Source: an uncultured Pseudogracilibacillus sp. (GTDB lineage: Bacteria > Bacillota > Bacilli > Bacillales > Amphibacillaceae). Taken from it: DNA of 64,000 bases. Below are positions 27,335 to 36,932 of the stretch, piece after piece; positions within the stretch are counted from its first letter, which is position 1; each line of letters starts with the position of its first letter. The DNA lies in contig CALJVC010000035.1 in NCBI GenBank assembly GCA_937974845.1, forward strand, positions 1 to 64,000, given 5' to 3'. Below the pieces are notes generated by a model that saw nothing but the letters and a program-made list of their open reading frames with translations, was not told where the DNA came from and did not search any database. The translations under genes were made by a program, and so were the position numbers.

Positions 27335-27820
27335 TTACGGGTTTGGTGATTTATCTTTCTCTATTTGTGTCTGGTAGAGGAAAAGTTGAAAGAAGTGGGC
27401 GATGATGACACTCGTCCGCTTCATCTGTAACTTAAACTGATTAATGGAAACCGGTGAGACGATAACCTGTCCATCTTGAAGTATGATGTGGAGCTTGTCG
27501 TTATGTTCGACATATTCAGCGACTTTGTAGTAATTAATCCAGGTGCAGTATTCATTACGGTGAGAACTGGTAGGAACAAAAAAGATTCCTGTTTCGGGGC
27601 TGATTGGTATGGGAAGTTTGCTATTTCGTTTCAAAATGCGTTGCACGAGTCGGTTCCAAACAGCATAATCCGTACCGTACATTTTGCAATTTTGCTTAAT
27701 GATCGTCAAGGGTGAGGACCTACTATATTTTATATCGTGAACTTCATAGACTTTCGTACGATAATAACTCGACTTCATCACGGAAATGGCTTGTGTACGA
27801 TTCGTAATAATATAATCCAC
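27335..27820 (-). CDS. comK: ComK-family competence regulator, short C-terminus
   Basis: 161 residues, GTG start after AAAGGAGGT. The middle matches ComK: SPLTIIKQNCKMYGTDYAVW, PIPISPETGIFFVPTSS and CTWINYYKVAEY. Bacillus subtilis ComK is 192 residues; here the protein ends soon after the core, so the C-terminal tail that carries the MecA-binding FMLYPK motif in B. subtilis is not seen. It should bind AT-rich K-boxes and activate DNA-uptake genes. It lies upstream of the RND operon and downstream of fabZ on the same strand. Confidence 0.78.
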   Translation of the reverse strand: MDYIITNRTQAISVMKSSYYRTKVYEVHDIKYSRSSPLTIIKQNCKMYGTDYAVWNRLVQRILKRNSKLPIPISPETGIFFVPTSSHRNEYCTWINYYKVAEYVEHNDKLHIILQDGQVIVSPVSINQFKLQMKRTSVIIAHFFQLFLYQTQIEKDKSPNP

Positions 27821-28024
27821 CCTTACCTCCTTTCCGCACCTAATCTTACTTAGAAGACCAAGCGCTACCTGTCTTCACTGATGTCAATGTTTTGATTTCC
27901 ATAAGTGGATTGTATTACAAGCTCGTCCAAGCTTTAACATTCCGTAAGAGGTCTACAGTCCTTATTTTAACATAAACTTCCATCTGGATACAACTTTAAC
28001 CTTTTAGTTAATAAAGTGCATGGT

Positions 28025-28075
28025 TGAAGAAAAAGACCCCTACTAGCTTCTATAAGTCTAGTAGGGGTCTGAGGA
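28025..28075 (-). terminator. terminator after fabZ
   Basis: AGACCCCTACTAG and CTAGTAGGGGTCT form a 13-bp stem followed by TTTTTC on the minus strand. Confidence 0.92.
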
Positions 28076-28076
28076 T

Positions 28077-28499
28077 TTATTGAATAGCAAACATAATTTC
28101 TGCTTCGCAGGCAATTTCTCCATCGACGGTTGCGACACCTTTTCCTTTACCGATTGCTCCCCGCATCCGGATAATTTCTACTTCGAGGCGCAACTGATCG
28201 CCCGGTTTGACCTGCCGTTTGAAACGGCATTTATCAATGCCGGCGAGAAAGCCGATTTTCCCCTTATTCACCTCTTGACCGAGGACAGCAATCGCTCCTG
28301 TCTGGGCGAGGGCTTCTAAAATAAGAACGCCAGGCATCACAGGATAATCGGGGAAATGCCCTTGGAAAAAGGGTTCGTTAACCGTTACATTCTTCATTCC
28401 GACAATCCGTTTTCCTTCTTCCTGTTCAAGGATGCGATCGACGAGTAAAAAAGGATAACGGTGGGGAATAATTGCTTTAATTTCTTCCGAATATAACAT
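28077..28499 (-). CDS. fabZ: 3-hydroxyacyl-ACP dehydratase
   Basis: 140 residues with the FabZ active-site histidine region IIPHRYPFLLVDRI and the helix FFQGHFPDYPVMPGVLILEA that carries the catalytic glutamate. Dehydrates 3-hydroxyacyl-ACP in fatty acid elongation. AAAGGAG precedes the ATG. It ends a cluster of mbl, flhO, flhP and an EpuA-like gene, the same order as around ywpB/fabZ in Bacillus. Confidence 0.95.
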   Translation of the reverse strand: MLYSEEIKAIIPHRYPFLLVDRILEQEEGKRIVGMKNVTVNEPFFQGHFPDYPVMPGVLILEALAQTGAIAVLGQEVNKGKIGFLAGIDKCRFKRQVKPGDQLRLEVEIIRMRGAIGKGKGVATVDGEIACEAEIMFAIQ

Positions 28500-28535
28500 A
28501 TGTACTGCTCCTTTTCTAAATTTACCGTAAACTCG

Positions 28536-28808
28536 CTAGGATGCCTTCGTGACGATGTCAATAATATGTTGCCAAGTATCTCGCTTAAAGACATCGAAAG
28601 GGTTCCCGTCTCCGATAACCCCATAACCGAACATTAAGCCGAGACTTAAGGCAAGGATAGAAAGCACAAACACAAGGACTATCCGTAGCCAAATTGGTAG
28701 AAGGCGTACGCGAACCTTTCTCTTACGCTTTGTACGGGATGGCCGTTGCTCTTCTAAGGAAGGGCGCTCGGGCTCTAAGGAAGGGTATTTCGCTGGACTT
28801 GTTTCCAT
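28536..28808 (-). CDS. EpuA-like small membrane protein
   Basis: 90 residues: a proline- and arginine-rich cytoplasmic N-terminus, one membrane helix (about 42-66), then GYGVIGDGNPFDVFKRDTWQHI. The tail and size match the EpuA family (sometimes mislabelled as RNA polymerase beta subunit), found next to fabZ or murA in Firmicutes. AGGTGA precedes the ATG. Function in the family is poorly known. Confidence 0.75.
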   Translation of the reverse strand: METSPAKYPSLEPERPSLEEQRPSRTKRKRKVRVRLLPIWLRIVLVFVLSILALSLGLMFGYGVIGDGNPFDVFKRDTWQHIIDIVTKAS

Positions 28809-28884
28809 ACTATCACCTAATTTGTTTTACTACAGCTTATGCTAGAACCTTCTATTCATGCATATAGCTCTTCGGTCGCTAGCT

Positions 28885-29718
28885 TTAGCGTAGTTGATTA
28901 ATCAGCCCTTGCATTTGGTCGGCCGTCGTAATCGAGCGAGCGTTAAGTTGGTAAGCACGTTGGGCATTGATCATCTCTACCATTTCGTCCTGGATTTGTA
29001 CGTTGGACATCTCAAGGACATTGTTCTGGATTATTCCGTCCGCATTTTCTATCGGTTGTACGATATCGTTAAAGGCATAACCTAGGTCCTCTAGGTTCGG
29101 TAGACGGAAGAGGTTTTCCCCTACGGCCTCTAATAGACGCGGGCGGGTAATTTCAACGACGGCTAAGCGACCGACGAGGACTTCATTATCCTCGTACCTA
29201 GCCCACACTTCTCCCCGGGAATTAATTTGAATGTCATCAAAATCCCCAGCAAACTCAATTGGACCATTTTCGCCGTAGACGGTATTACCGTCGCTCGTCA
29301 CAAGGCGGACGTCGTTACCATTTCCTGTCTGGGACAAGTAAAAGTTCCCAGATCGGGTGTAACGTATTTCATCGGTCTGTCCCTGTTGTACCCGAACTTG
29401 GTAAAAGTGATTCGGCTGTAACAGCATCGTATCGAGGGGGCGGTCCGTACGTTGCATCGCCCCGAGGGCTAAATTGTTGTTCGTTGAACCGACCCGGGAA
29501 CCGGTACCGAGACGAAGGCCGACGGGTGTCTCCCGGCCGACGGTATTGACCGGATCGTTCAAGTTATTCATATGTTGTTTTAATAAAGATTGGAATTCTA
29601 CACGACGGGCCTTGTAGCCATGGGTATTACTATTGGCTAAGTTGTGGCCGATCGTATCGAGCTTCTTCTGTAAGGCAGACATGGCCGAATTGGCTTGTCC
29701 CATTATTCGAACGGTCAT
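28885..29718 (-). CDS. flhP: flagellar hook-basal body protein FlhP
   Basis: 277 residues of the FlgG/FlgF-like rod family with the N-terminal LDTIGHNLANSNTHGYKARR and the C-terminal EMVEMINAQRAYQLNARSI, which form the conserved coiled-coil ends. Start follows GGGGGAG. Distal-rod type protein exported through the flagellar secretion apparatus. The flhO-flhP pair downstream of mbl is a hallmark Bacillus order. Confidence 0.92.
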   Translation of the reverse strand: MTVRIMGQANSAMSALQKKLDTIGHNLANSNTHGYKARRVEFQSLLKQHMNNLNDPVNTVGRETPVGLRLGTGSRVGSTNNNLALGAMQRTDRPLDTMLLQPNHFYQVRVQQGQTDEIRYTRSGNFYLSQTGNGNDVRLVTSDGNTVYGENGPIEFAGDFDDIQINSRGEVWARYEDNEVLVGRLAVVEITRPRLLEAVGENLFRLPNLEDLGYAFNDIVQPIENADGIIQNNVLEMSNVQIQDEMVEMINAQRAYQLNARSITTADQMQGLINQLR

Positions 29719-29783
29719 CTTTTCTCCCCCTTATTTAGTAGGAATTCCTTCGACATTTTTCGGTGAAAACTCTCGCCTAGCTA

Positions 29784-30605
29784 CTAACGGAGCCGGCCGA
29801 CTTCGTTCACCGTCTTGTTCATCGTGTTATCGAATTCTTTTAACACCCGTTGGTTCATTTCAAAATTTCGGTAGGCTTGAATCATATCGACCATCGCCTG
29901 GGCTGTATCGACATTCGAGCCTTCTAAAAAGCCTTGCTTAACCGAAAACAAGGCACCAGCCGCTGCTGGATCTTCGCCTACGACATTACCTGGTTCTGGA
30001 TTAAATAGATCATGGCCTTCCTTTGTCAATTCCTTTGGGTTAGCGATATAGCTTAGCCCGAGGGGAATCGCCATCCCTGCAATTTCAATCGTACCGTCGG
30101 GATGGAGGACAAACTCCATGTCACCGGTAAAAATTCGGTTCCCCGCTTGATCGAGGACATAGAGACCATCGTTTGTCGTCAAGTATCCTTGGCCATCGAC
30201 TTGGAAGTTACCGTTTCTCGTATAACGTAGGGCACCTTCTTCGTTTTCAACGGTGAAAAAGACAGCCCCTTCTTCATCGGGGTAGGCTTCATCGATAATG
30301 GCGACATCTGTATATAAGCCCGTATTCCGAAGCATACCTTGTTGGAAATTCGGTGTAAGCTCCTGGGTATAGACACCGGTGTTTAACAATCCAATCGGCG
30401 TCTGCTTACGACGGCTCACATTGCCCTGAACAGGTAGCCTTTGGGAGTTCATCTCATGGATGAGCAACTCCGGAAAGGACCGTAAAGAAATACGGTCTGC
30501 CTTATAACCCGGCGTGTTTACATTAGCGATATTGTTAGAAATCATCTCTTGCCGCCGTTGCTGAGAAATCATGCCACTCGCTGCAGTATAAAATCCTCTA
30601 AACAA
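29784..30605 (-). CDS. flhO: flagellar hook-basal body protein FlhO
   Basis: About 273 residues. A TTG at 30605, five bases after GGAGGTGA, gives the family N-terminus MFRGFYTAASGMISQQRRQ; the GTG at 30614 overlaps the ribosome-binding site. NNIANVNTPGYKADRI at the N-terminus and QAMVDMIQAYRNFEMNQRVL at the C-terminus are the conserved rod-protein ends. Paralog of the adjacent flhP and likely its partner in the rod. Confidence 0.92.
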   Translation of the reverse strand: MFRGFYTAASGMISQQRRQEMISNNIANVNTPGYKADRISLRSFPELLIHEMNSQRLPVQGNVSRRKQTPIGLLNTGVYTQELTPNFQQGMLRNTGLYTDVAIIDEAYPDEEGAVFFTVENEEGALRYTRNGNFQVDGQGYLTTNDGLYVLDQAGNRIFTGDMEFVLHPDGTIEIAGMAIPLGLSYIANPKELTKEGHDLFNPEPGNVVGEDPAAAGALFSVKQGFLEGSNVDTAQAMVDMIQAYRNFEMNQRVLKEFDNTMNKTVNEVGRLR

Positions 30606-30644
30606 ACCCCTCACCTCCGCTAAACATATAGACTATTTGCTAAC

Positions 30645-31646
30645 TTAGCTAATTTTTACTTCGTCAATTTTATCGATATCTTCTAGCATTACTCCAGTAC
30701 CGCGGGCGACACAGTTCATCGGTTCTTCCGCGACGAATACCGGTACCTTTAACTGGCTAGCTAACAACTCATCTAATCCGTGCATTAGGGCTCCACCACC
30801 GGTTAAGATGACTCCACGATCGATAATATCAGCAGACAATTCTGGTGGTGTACGCTCTAAGACGGACCGGGCAGCTGACGTAATAAGGGAAACGGATTCG
30901 CGTAAGGCTTCTTCAATTTCTTCCGAACCGACTGAAATCGTCCGTGGTAAACCACTGACCATGTCACGGCCTCGAATATTAATCGTTTCCTGACGGGAAC
31001 CTTCGAACACCGTACCAACATTAATCTTAATGTCTTCTGCCGTCCGCTCCCCAATCAATAACTTATATCTCGATTTGATAAACTGTAAAATATCGTGGGT
31101 AAACGTGTCTCCGGCAACCTTAATCGATTCAGCCGTGACGATATCTCCCATCGAAAGCACGGCTACGTCCGTCGTTCCTCCACCGATATCGATGACCATG
31201 TTGCCACTCGGTTGAGAAATGTCCATTCCCGCTCCGACCGCCGCTACTTTCGGTTCTTCTTCTAAATATACTTTACGACCACCGGATTTAATGGCCGCTT
31301 CTTTAATCGCCTTTTGTTCTACTTTCGTAATATTCGTTGGGCAGCAAATGAGCATTCGCGGTTTAGACATAAAACCACGCACTTTAATCTTTGAAATGAA
31401 ATGACGTAACATCATCTCCGTCGCATCGAAGTCAGCAATCACACCATCTTTCAACGGGCGTATCGCTTCGATGTTGCCGGGAGTCCTCCCTACCATTTTA
31501 TAGGCCTCTTCTCCGACAGCGAGTACTTTTCCTTGTGCAAGATCCATTGCTACGACCGCAGGTTCATTTAGTACGATCCCTTTACCTTTAACATGGATCA
31601 ACACGTTTGCTGTCCCAAGGTCTATTCCTATGTCTCTTGAAAACAT
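30645..31646 (-). CDS. mbl: MreB-like actin homologue Mbl
   Basis: 333 residues with actin-fold signatures: MFSRDIGIDLGTANVLIHVK, DIGGGTTDVAVLSMG, and GVILTGGGALMHGLDELL. Polymerises at the inner membrane and guides lateral wall synthesis; in B. subtilis Mbl is linked to LytE and cylindrical wall growth. AGGAGG precedes the ATG. In B. subtilis the gene lies next to spoIIID; here about 3.5 kb of broken genes separate them. Confidence 0.95.
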   Translation of the reverse strand: MFSRDIGIDLGTANVLIHVKGKGIVLNEPAVVAMDLAQGKVLAVGEEAYKMVGRTPGNIEAIRPLKDGVIADFDATEMMLRHFISKIKVRGFMSKPRMLICCPTNITKVEQKAIKEAAIKSGGRKVYLEEEPKVAAVGAGMDISQPSGNMVIDIGGGTTDVAVLSMGDIVTAESIKVAGDTFTHDILQFIKSRYKLLIGERTAEDIKINVGTVFEGSRQETINIRGRDMVSGLPRTISVGSEEIEEALRESVSLITSAARSVLERTPPELSADIIDRGVILTGGGALMHGLDELLASQLKVPVFVAEEPMNCVARGTGVMLEDIDKIDEVKIS

Positions 31647-31829
31647 GAATCCCTAGTCCTCCTATTTTCGATGTTTTTCCTTGGTTTTTATCTGCATTGT
31701 AAACTTCTCCTAAATCAACATTTTACCACAAATTCAAAGAATAAACTTTAATTTTACTAAGTTTTTTTAAATTATTTATTGCTTAGTCTGTACCTTTTTC
31801 CTTAGAAGGATGAGTAGCCCTTGTAATTA

Positions 31830-32339
31830 CTATTTTTTCTCATATTTGGTTATATAACCGCTTTTAAAATCGAAGACGTCTGCATGGTGAACAATTTGTG
31901 AAATATAGACCATCGCCATATCGATGTCTTCCTGACGCGTATAGGTCATGCGGTTATTTCTATAATTCGTAAAAATCCCGTACCAAATAAGGTTCGTCAT
32001 TTCGTTGATGTGTTCGATATTTTCTTTTTTAATTAAGCCCTCTTCGCTGGCAGAAGTCAATAGGCTCCGGCCCCGGGCAGATATATCCCGATGAAACAAG
32101 ATCGGTCGTAAATCTTCAGGTATGCAGATAAGGTCCGAAGGGTAAAGCTCGTAATATTCCTTAATTAATTCGTCCGGGAGGTCGCCTAAATCCATAATAA
32201 AGACGGCGTAGAAAACGTCCGGCTTTTGAAAGGAATGGTCACAGAAGCATTCCCACGAAAGCAAATATTTTTCAAGGGAGTCTTTCCCTTCTTCCATCCG
32301 TTCGACGACATCCCGAGTGTAGTCGCCTAGCAGGCGCAT
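31830..32339 (-). pseudogene. TetR-type regulator fragment lacking its DNA-binding domain
   Basis: 169 residues resembling only the ligand-binding helices of a TetR/AcrR regulator (starting RLLGDYTRDVVERMEEGKDS). No helix-turn-helix is found upstream in any minus-strand frame; that space holds the start of the divergent hydrolase pseudogene. Probably a remnant after loss of the 5' end. The family assignment of this half is by general character only. Confidence 0.5.
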
Positions 32340-32372
32340 CGATGCGAAAAAGAGTAAAGGAGGAGATATAAA

Positions 32373-34419
32373 ATGGTTTTTGATGTCAATGACGAATTTT
32401 TATCTGTAAAAAACAAGTTTCCTAGAAAAATTAAGGAAATCAAGCACGTATGGATTCCGATGTCTGATGGAGTCCGGCTGTCGGCGAAAATTTGGTTGCC
32501 GGTAGATGCTGAAGAACGGCCCGTGCTGGCAATCTTAGAATATATTCCTTATCGGAAAAATGATTTTACTGCTCTAAGGGATTCCATCCGGCATCCTTAC
32601 TTTGCTGGCCATGGTTATGCTAGTATCCGGGTCGATTTAAGGGGTTCAGGAGATTCCGAGGGCATTTTATAAGACGAATATTTACTCCAGGAACAGGACG
32701 ACGCTATCGAGGTATTAGATTGGATTGCTCAACAACCTTGGTGTACCGGTAAGGTCGGAATGATTGGGAAATCCTGGGGAGGCTTTAACGGCCTGCAAGT
32801 CGCTGCCCGAAGGCCGGAACCGCTCAAAGCCGTCATTACGCTTTGTTCGACCGATGACCGATACCATGACGATGTCCACTATATGGGCGGGACGATGCTT
32901 GCTTCCAACATGCTATGGTGGGCCTCGACTATGTTAGCCTACAATGCCCGCCCGGCAGATCCGGCTACCGTCGGAGAGAAGTGGTGGGAAGTGTGGTTTG
33001 AACGCTTAGAAAAGACACCACCCTTTGTCGAAGCCTGGGTCGGCCATCAACGGCGGGATGACTATTGGAAGCACGGTTCGGTCTGCGAAGATTATTCCGA
33101 TATAGAAATACCGATTTTTGCCGTCGGTGGTTGGGCTGACGGATACACGAATGCGGTCTTCCGCCTTATGGAAGGCTTACCCGGTCCGAAAAAGGCCTTA
33201 ATTGGTCCCTGGGCCCACGAATATCCTGAAGTTGTCCAGCCGGGACCCCAGATTGGCTTTTTACAAGAAAGCCTTCGCTGGTGGGATTATTGGTTAAAGG
33301 GAATCGATACCGGCATTATGGATGAAACAATCTTCCGGGCCTATATCCAAGATTCCGTACCACCAAAAGATTACTACGAGTATCGGCCTGGGCGTTGGAT
33401 TGCTGAAGAAGGTTGGCCAAGTGCATCGGTAAAGACGGCTAGACTATATTTAGACAAAAACCGTCTACAAAACGACCTACCGGAAGAAGAAGCAATTACG
33501 ATCGGCGGTGTCCAGGAGCACAGCCTCTATCATGAGACCTGGTGTCCCTTCGGTCAACCCGGGGACATGGCCTTAGACCAACGGCTAGAAAATGGCATGG
33601 CTGAAGTCTTTACGACGGGACCTTTAGAGGAAGACATCGATTTATTCGGTTTTCAGAGCTATCGGTGGAAGTAAGTTCTGATAAGGAGCAAGCCCTGCTT
33701 GCCGTTCGCCTTTGTGACTTAGCACCGAACGGACAATCGACCTTAATTTCCTGGGGCGTACTCAATCTAACCCACCGAGATAGCCATGAGTTTCCAGAGA
33801 AGTTAACACCAGGGGAAAAATATACGGTAACAATTCCCCTCAATGCAATCGGCTATCAAGTGCCGAAGGGACACCGTCTACAGATTGCCCTAGCGCCGAC
33901 TTACTGGCCTCACGCCTGGCCATCGCCGGAAGAAGCGACCTTAGTCATCTACACCGGTGAGCAGACGAAGCTTAAGCTTCCTGTCCGTACCCCACAGGAA
34001 CTCGATCAAGGTTTAAAGGCTTTCGAGCAACAGAGTACGGCAAAGCTTTTAGATAAGGCCGACCTGCGAAAGGGCGATCGAATGAGGAAAATCGAACATG
34101 ACCCAATTACAAACGAGTGGCATTTAATCGACCTTTTTGACGAAGGAAAACGCCGCCTCGTAGAAGACGGTATCGAATACGGTAGTATCAACAAACTCGT
34201 CTATCAATTAAGGAAGGGGCCCCCCTATCAGCCAAGGTTCGCTCCGATTGGATGATTGAAATCGGTCGGGGAGATTGGTATACAAAGGTGGAAACCTTCA
34301 GCACGATGGAGTCAACGAAAGAAGCCTTCGTTCTAAAAAATGAAGTTATCGCCTACGAAGAAGAAGAGGAAGTATTCCGTAAAACTTGGCATAAGGAAAT
34401 CGAACGGGACCATATGTAA
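32373..34419 (+). pseudogene. CocE/NonD family hydrolase, broken by a nonsense codon and two frameshifts
   Basis: The frame starts at 32373 after AAAGGAGGAG and reads an X-Pro dipeptidyl-peptidase/cocaine-esterase-type hydrolase: VWIPMSDGVRLSAKIWLP, VDLRGSGDSEG, nucleophile GMIGKSWGGFNGL. An in-frame TAA at 32670-32672 interrupts it, a one-base loss in the T run near 33650 shifts to a second frame, and a shift in the G/C run near 34216-34226 gives the last part, which ends at 34419 with EIERDHM. Three lesions in one gene make an active product unlikely. Confidence 0.85.
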
Positions 34420-34447
34420 ACATTAAGCGATAAAGGAAGTGGACGAA

Positions 34448-34615
34448 ATGAATTATAACGAAAGGCTAAGGAAATTACGCCAACGGATGGAAGAGGAAGC
34501 AATCGATTGTTGCTTCCTCTGGCATCCCGATAACCAACATTACTTCACTGGCTTCCGGGTTATTAGCTATTCTAGGCCGATCTTCACCTTGGTCACGGAA
34601 GCAATGAACCATTGA
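34448..34615 (+). pseudogene. M24 Xaa-Pro peptidase N-terminal remnant
   Basis: An ATG at 34448 starts about 55 codons reading MNYNERLRKLRQRMEEEAID, then CCFLWHPDNQHYFTGF and a TGA. This is the N-terminal start of a creatinase/prolidase-like (M24) peptidase; the rest is missing. The frame ends at the junction with the UPF0316 fragment. Confidence 0.6.
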
Positions 34616-34971
34616 ATGTCTTAGCCTACTGTATTGGCTGGGCCCTCGGCGTCTACCTCGGAAGTATTATTGAAGACCGCTTAGCGCTAGGCTACCGTGT
34701 TTTTGAAGTAATTATCGACCCTGTATCCTACGACCTGGTCGATAAATTAAGAGGTCAGGGATACGGTGTTACGACATGGTTAGCCGATGGAAAGGACGAC
34801 CAACGTCTTGTCCTTAAAATCTTAGCTAAAAGAAATACCGAGAAAAAACTGCAACAGTTTATCGATCAAGAGTCGCCTAAGGCCTTCGTTATCGCCTATG
34901 AACCGACCCAATTTAACGGGGGTTTCCTCACGAAGAAACTCGAAGGTTCTGTCGCCAAACTTAATGTCTAA
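34600..34971 (+). pseudogene. UPF0316 (DUF2179) protein, N-terminally truncated
   Basis: About 120 residues starting NEPLNVLAYCIGWALGVYLG and continuing with EDRLALGYRVFEVI and AYEPTQFNGGFLTKK. Full-length UPF0316 proteins have about 170-180 residues with two more membrane helices at the N-terminus, absent here. It is joined directly to the M24 remnant, so one deletion probably removed the end of one gene and the start of the other. A TTG at 34612 gives an open frame but no good ribosome-binding site. Confidence 0.65.
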
Positions 34972-34977
34972 ACGATA

Positions 34978-35167
34978 AAGGGGCTTTACGTTCCCCGGGC
35001 ATGAACCTTTCGCTTAACTATCCCTTCTTCTAAAGAAAGGAACTAGCGGAAGGTCCATGCCTTTCTTTATGGGCTAAAGTCAACGGAAGGGCATTAAAAA
35101 TAACCTTGCGAACTGTGGCTTCCTTCCTTAGTTAAAGCTTCCCTCGCAAGGTGTAGGTGGAACCTGT
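34978..35167. other. intergenic with two hairpins
   Basis: A nested inverted repeat at about 34998-35065 (GGCATG-ACCTT-CGCT paired with AGCG-AAGGT-CATGCC) precedes TTTCTTT on the plus strand. A second repeat (CCTTGCGA / TCGCAAGG, about 35104-35153) is followed on the minus strand by TTATTTTT and is the likely spoIIID terminator. Confidence 0.5.
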
Positions 35168-35437
35168 TTATTCTTTTTCTTTATTCTTACGTGCTAGGGC
35201 GTATTTTCGCTTCGTCGCTTCACCTCCCCGAATATGCCGGACGGATTTATGATATTCTAAAATTTCCTTGACCTGTTTAGCCAGTTCCGCATTAATTTCG
35301 GGCAATCGTTCGGTTAAGTCTTTGTGTACTGTACTTTTTGATACCCCGAATTCCTTTGCAATCATTCGTACTGTCTTTTTTGTTTCGACGACATAATGAC
35401 CGATCCGGATCGTTCGCTCTTTAATGTAATCATGCAC
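35168..35437 (-). CDS. spoIIID: sporulation transcriptional regulator SpoIIID
   Basis: 89 residues from GTG at 35437, which gives the family N-terminus (V/M)HDYIKERTIRIGHYVVE; GGGAGG lies upstream. The helix-turn-helix AKEFGVSKSTVHKDLTERLP is intact, followed by the basic tail. Mother-cell DNA-binding protein that modulates sigma-E genes and sigK. The longer frame to 35497 has no conserved residues. Normally beside mbl; here the degenerate islet lies between. Confidence 0.95.
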   Translation of the reverse strand: MHDYIKERTIRIGHYVVETKKTVRMIAKEFGVSKSTVHKDLTERLPEINAELAKQVKEILEYHKSVRHIRGGEATKRKYALARKNKEKE

Positions 35438-35497
35438 ACCGTTCGCCTCCCTAGGTTGATTTTCTGAGGTGAATGCGAATCGAGATGCGGTGTCCAT

Positions 35498-35824
35498 CGA
35501 ACAGAATCGGAATGAAGCGAGGGTTCTTTTTACGACGCGTAACCGGTTGACCTATTTCCCTACTCTTACAGGGTCATAACGTTTCCAAGTTCACTAGACT
35601 ATGCAGGACGGATTTCCTTCGCCATCGCTCAATCCTACAAAAACTTCCCTAGGTTAGACTATTCCTCTTGTCTTTTCTGTTCTCATACATCTTGCTGTAA
35701 TAACAAAACCCGTGACTAGGTACGAACTGATTTTCCTTTGCACCCCAGATTAAACGTGAGCCCGTTAATCTTAGTCTATTATCCTGACTTTTTAAATATG
35801 AGTAATCTAGGGGAATCGAAAAAT
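35498..35824. other. intergenic region upstream of spoIIID
   Basis: About 330 bases without a convincing gene on either strand. A sigma-E promoter for spoIIID is expected here, but I could not place one confidently. Confidence 0.3.
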
Positions 35825-35829
35825 TTTTA

Positions 35830-35876
35830 AAAAAATAAACCTCCTCATTGAATCTTCATTCGATGAGAAGGTTCCT
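35830..35876 (-). terminator. terminator after spoIIQ
   Basis: Imperfect hairpin AACCTTCTCATCGAAT / ATTCAATGAGGAGGTT followed by a T-rich stretch on the minus strand, beyond the spoIIQ stop codon. Confidence 0.8.
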
Positions 35877-35903
35877 AGCCGATAGGGCTGTAGTTTAGCA
35901 AAC

Positions 35904-36740
35904 TTAGGCGGTAATAGAAAAGGAGACTTCACGTTTTTTCTCCTCTTCATGCCCTTCGGCTTCCTTTTCTTTTTTCTCTTTAGTGTCAGTGGCTCCATCC
36001 TCTTCTTTCTCCTCTTCGTCTGTATCGGCGACTTGTACTTCATACTGGGCTAGGACACTCACTTCTTTATTGAAAAATTGCTCAGGATTAACCTCGATTC
36101 CATCTTTGTGCAATTCGAAATGAACGTGGGTGCCACCATTTTCGTTAAAGACGTTCTTCCCAGCGACTCCGATCTTGTCGCCTTGCTTTACTTCATCGCC
36201 GACATCGACGGTTACTTCACCCAAACTGGCATAATGGGTCGTAATCGCATCGTTATGGGTTAGGGTAACGATGTGACCGAGTAGGGGGTCTTCCTTTACT
36301 TCCGTTACGGTTCCACTTAAAGAGGCAAGGACATCGAAGGCTTCACCATTAGCCTGGGCAATGTCGATTCCCGTACTTTGATAGTAACGATTGTTATATA
36401 AGGTTAAACCTTTTTTCTGCTCTTCCTGATCGGCATCATAATCGTAAAATTTTGTCACAATTTCAGCATCTAAAGATTCCGCCACAGGCATTTTAATTGT
36501 CTCCTCTTGTTGCATTACGGCTTCGGCATCCTCTTCGAAATCCGAACCCGCCTCCTGGCTCAGTTGGTCAAGCTGTTCCTTAAGGTTAGGATCCTCCGCT
36601 AAAGGATTCCCCCGGGTTTGATACCAAACGACCGCCGAAAGAACGATAGCCGCTAGGGAGATATAGACAGCAGGAAGAAACCACTTTTTTCGTAAGAGTT
36701 GTACCAAACGATTTTTAGGTACTCTTTCAAAATCTTTCAT
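35904..36740 (-). CDS. spoIIQ: forespore engulfment protein SpoIIQ
   Basis: 278 residues with one membrane helix near residues 21-41 and a LytM/M23 domain at about 130-225. The C-terminal metal motif GGTHVHFELHK is present, but the first motif reads YYQSTGIDIA where active M23 enzymes have a His; this degenerate state is usual in Bacillus SpoIIQ. It binds SpoIIIAH across the engulfment space. A long acidic/lysine-rich tail (about 230-270) follows. GAGGTGATG precedes the start. Confidence 0.93.
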   Translation of the reverse strand: MKDFERVPKNRLVQLLRKKWFLPAVYISLAAIVLSAVVWYQTRGNPLAEDPNLKEQLDQLSQEAGSDFEEDAEAVMQQEETIKMPVAESLDAEIVTKFYDYDADQEEQKKGLTLYNNRYYQSTGIDIAQANGEAFDVLASLSGTVTEVKEDPLLGHIVTLTHNDAITTHYASLGEVTVDVGDEVKQGDKIGVAGKNVFNENGGTHVHFELHKDGIEVNPEQFFNKEVSVLAQYEVQVADTDEEEKEEDGATDTKEKKEKEAEGHEEEKKREVSFSITA

Positions 36741-36879
36741 TACTTCATCACCTCATCACCATTGTGAACAAGTTTCCTGCAATCTATACCTACTATTTTC
36801 CATTTTTTACGTAACGATAGATTTTCTTTTACAAAAATTTTCATCTGAAAAATTACGCCCTTTTTTTATAAGAACAAAA

Positions 36880-36916
36880 TAAAAAACGATGCTCCGTGAA
36901 GCATCGTTTTAACCTT
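36880..36916 (-). terminator. terminator after spoIID
   Basis: AAAACGATGCTTCACGGAGC-type hairpin (ACGATGC / GCATCGT) with a TTTTTT run on the minus strand, between spoIID and spoIIQ. Confidence 0.9.
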
Positions 36917-36932
36917 TAATGTAGATGAAAAG

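Noticed and set aside
32760..33674. Functional short hydrolase starting at an internal ATG
   Set aside because: It lacks the N-terminal part of the fold and ends at a frame shift before the C-terminal domain.
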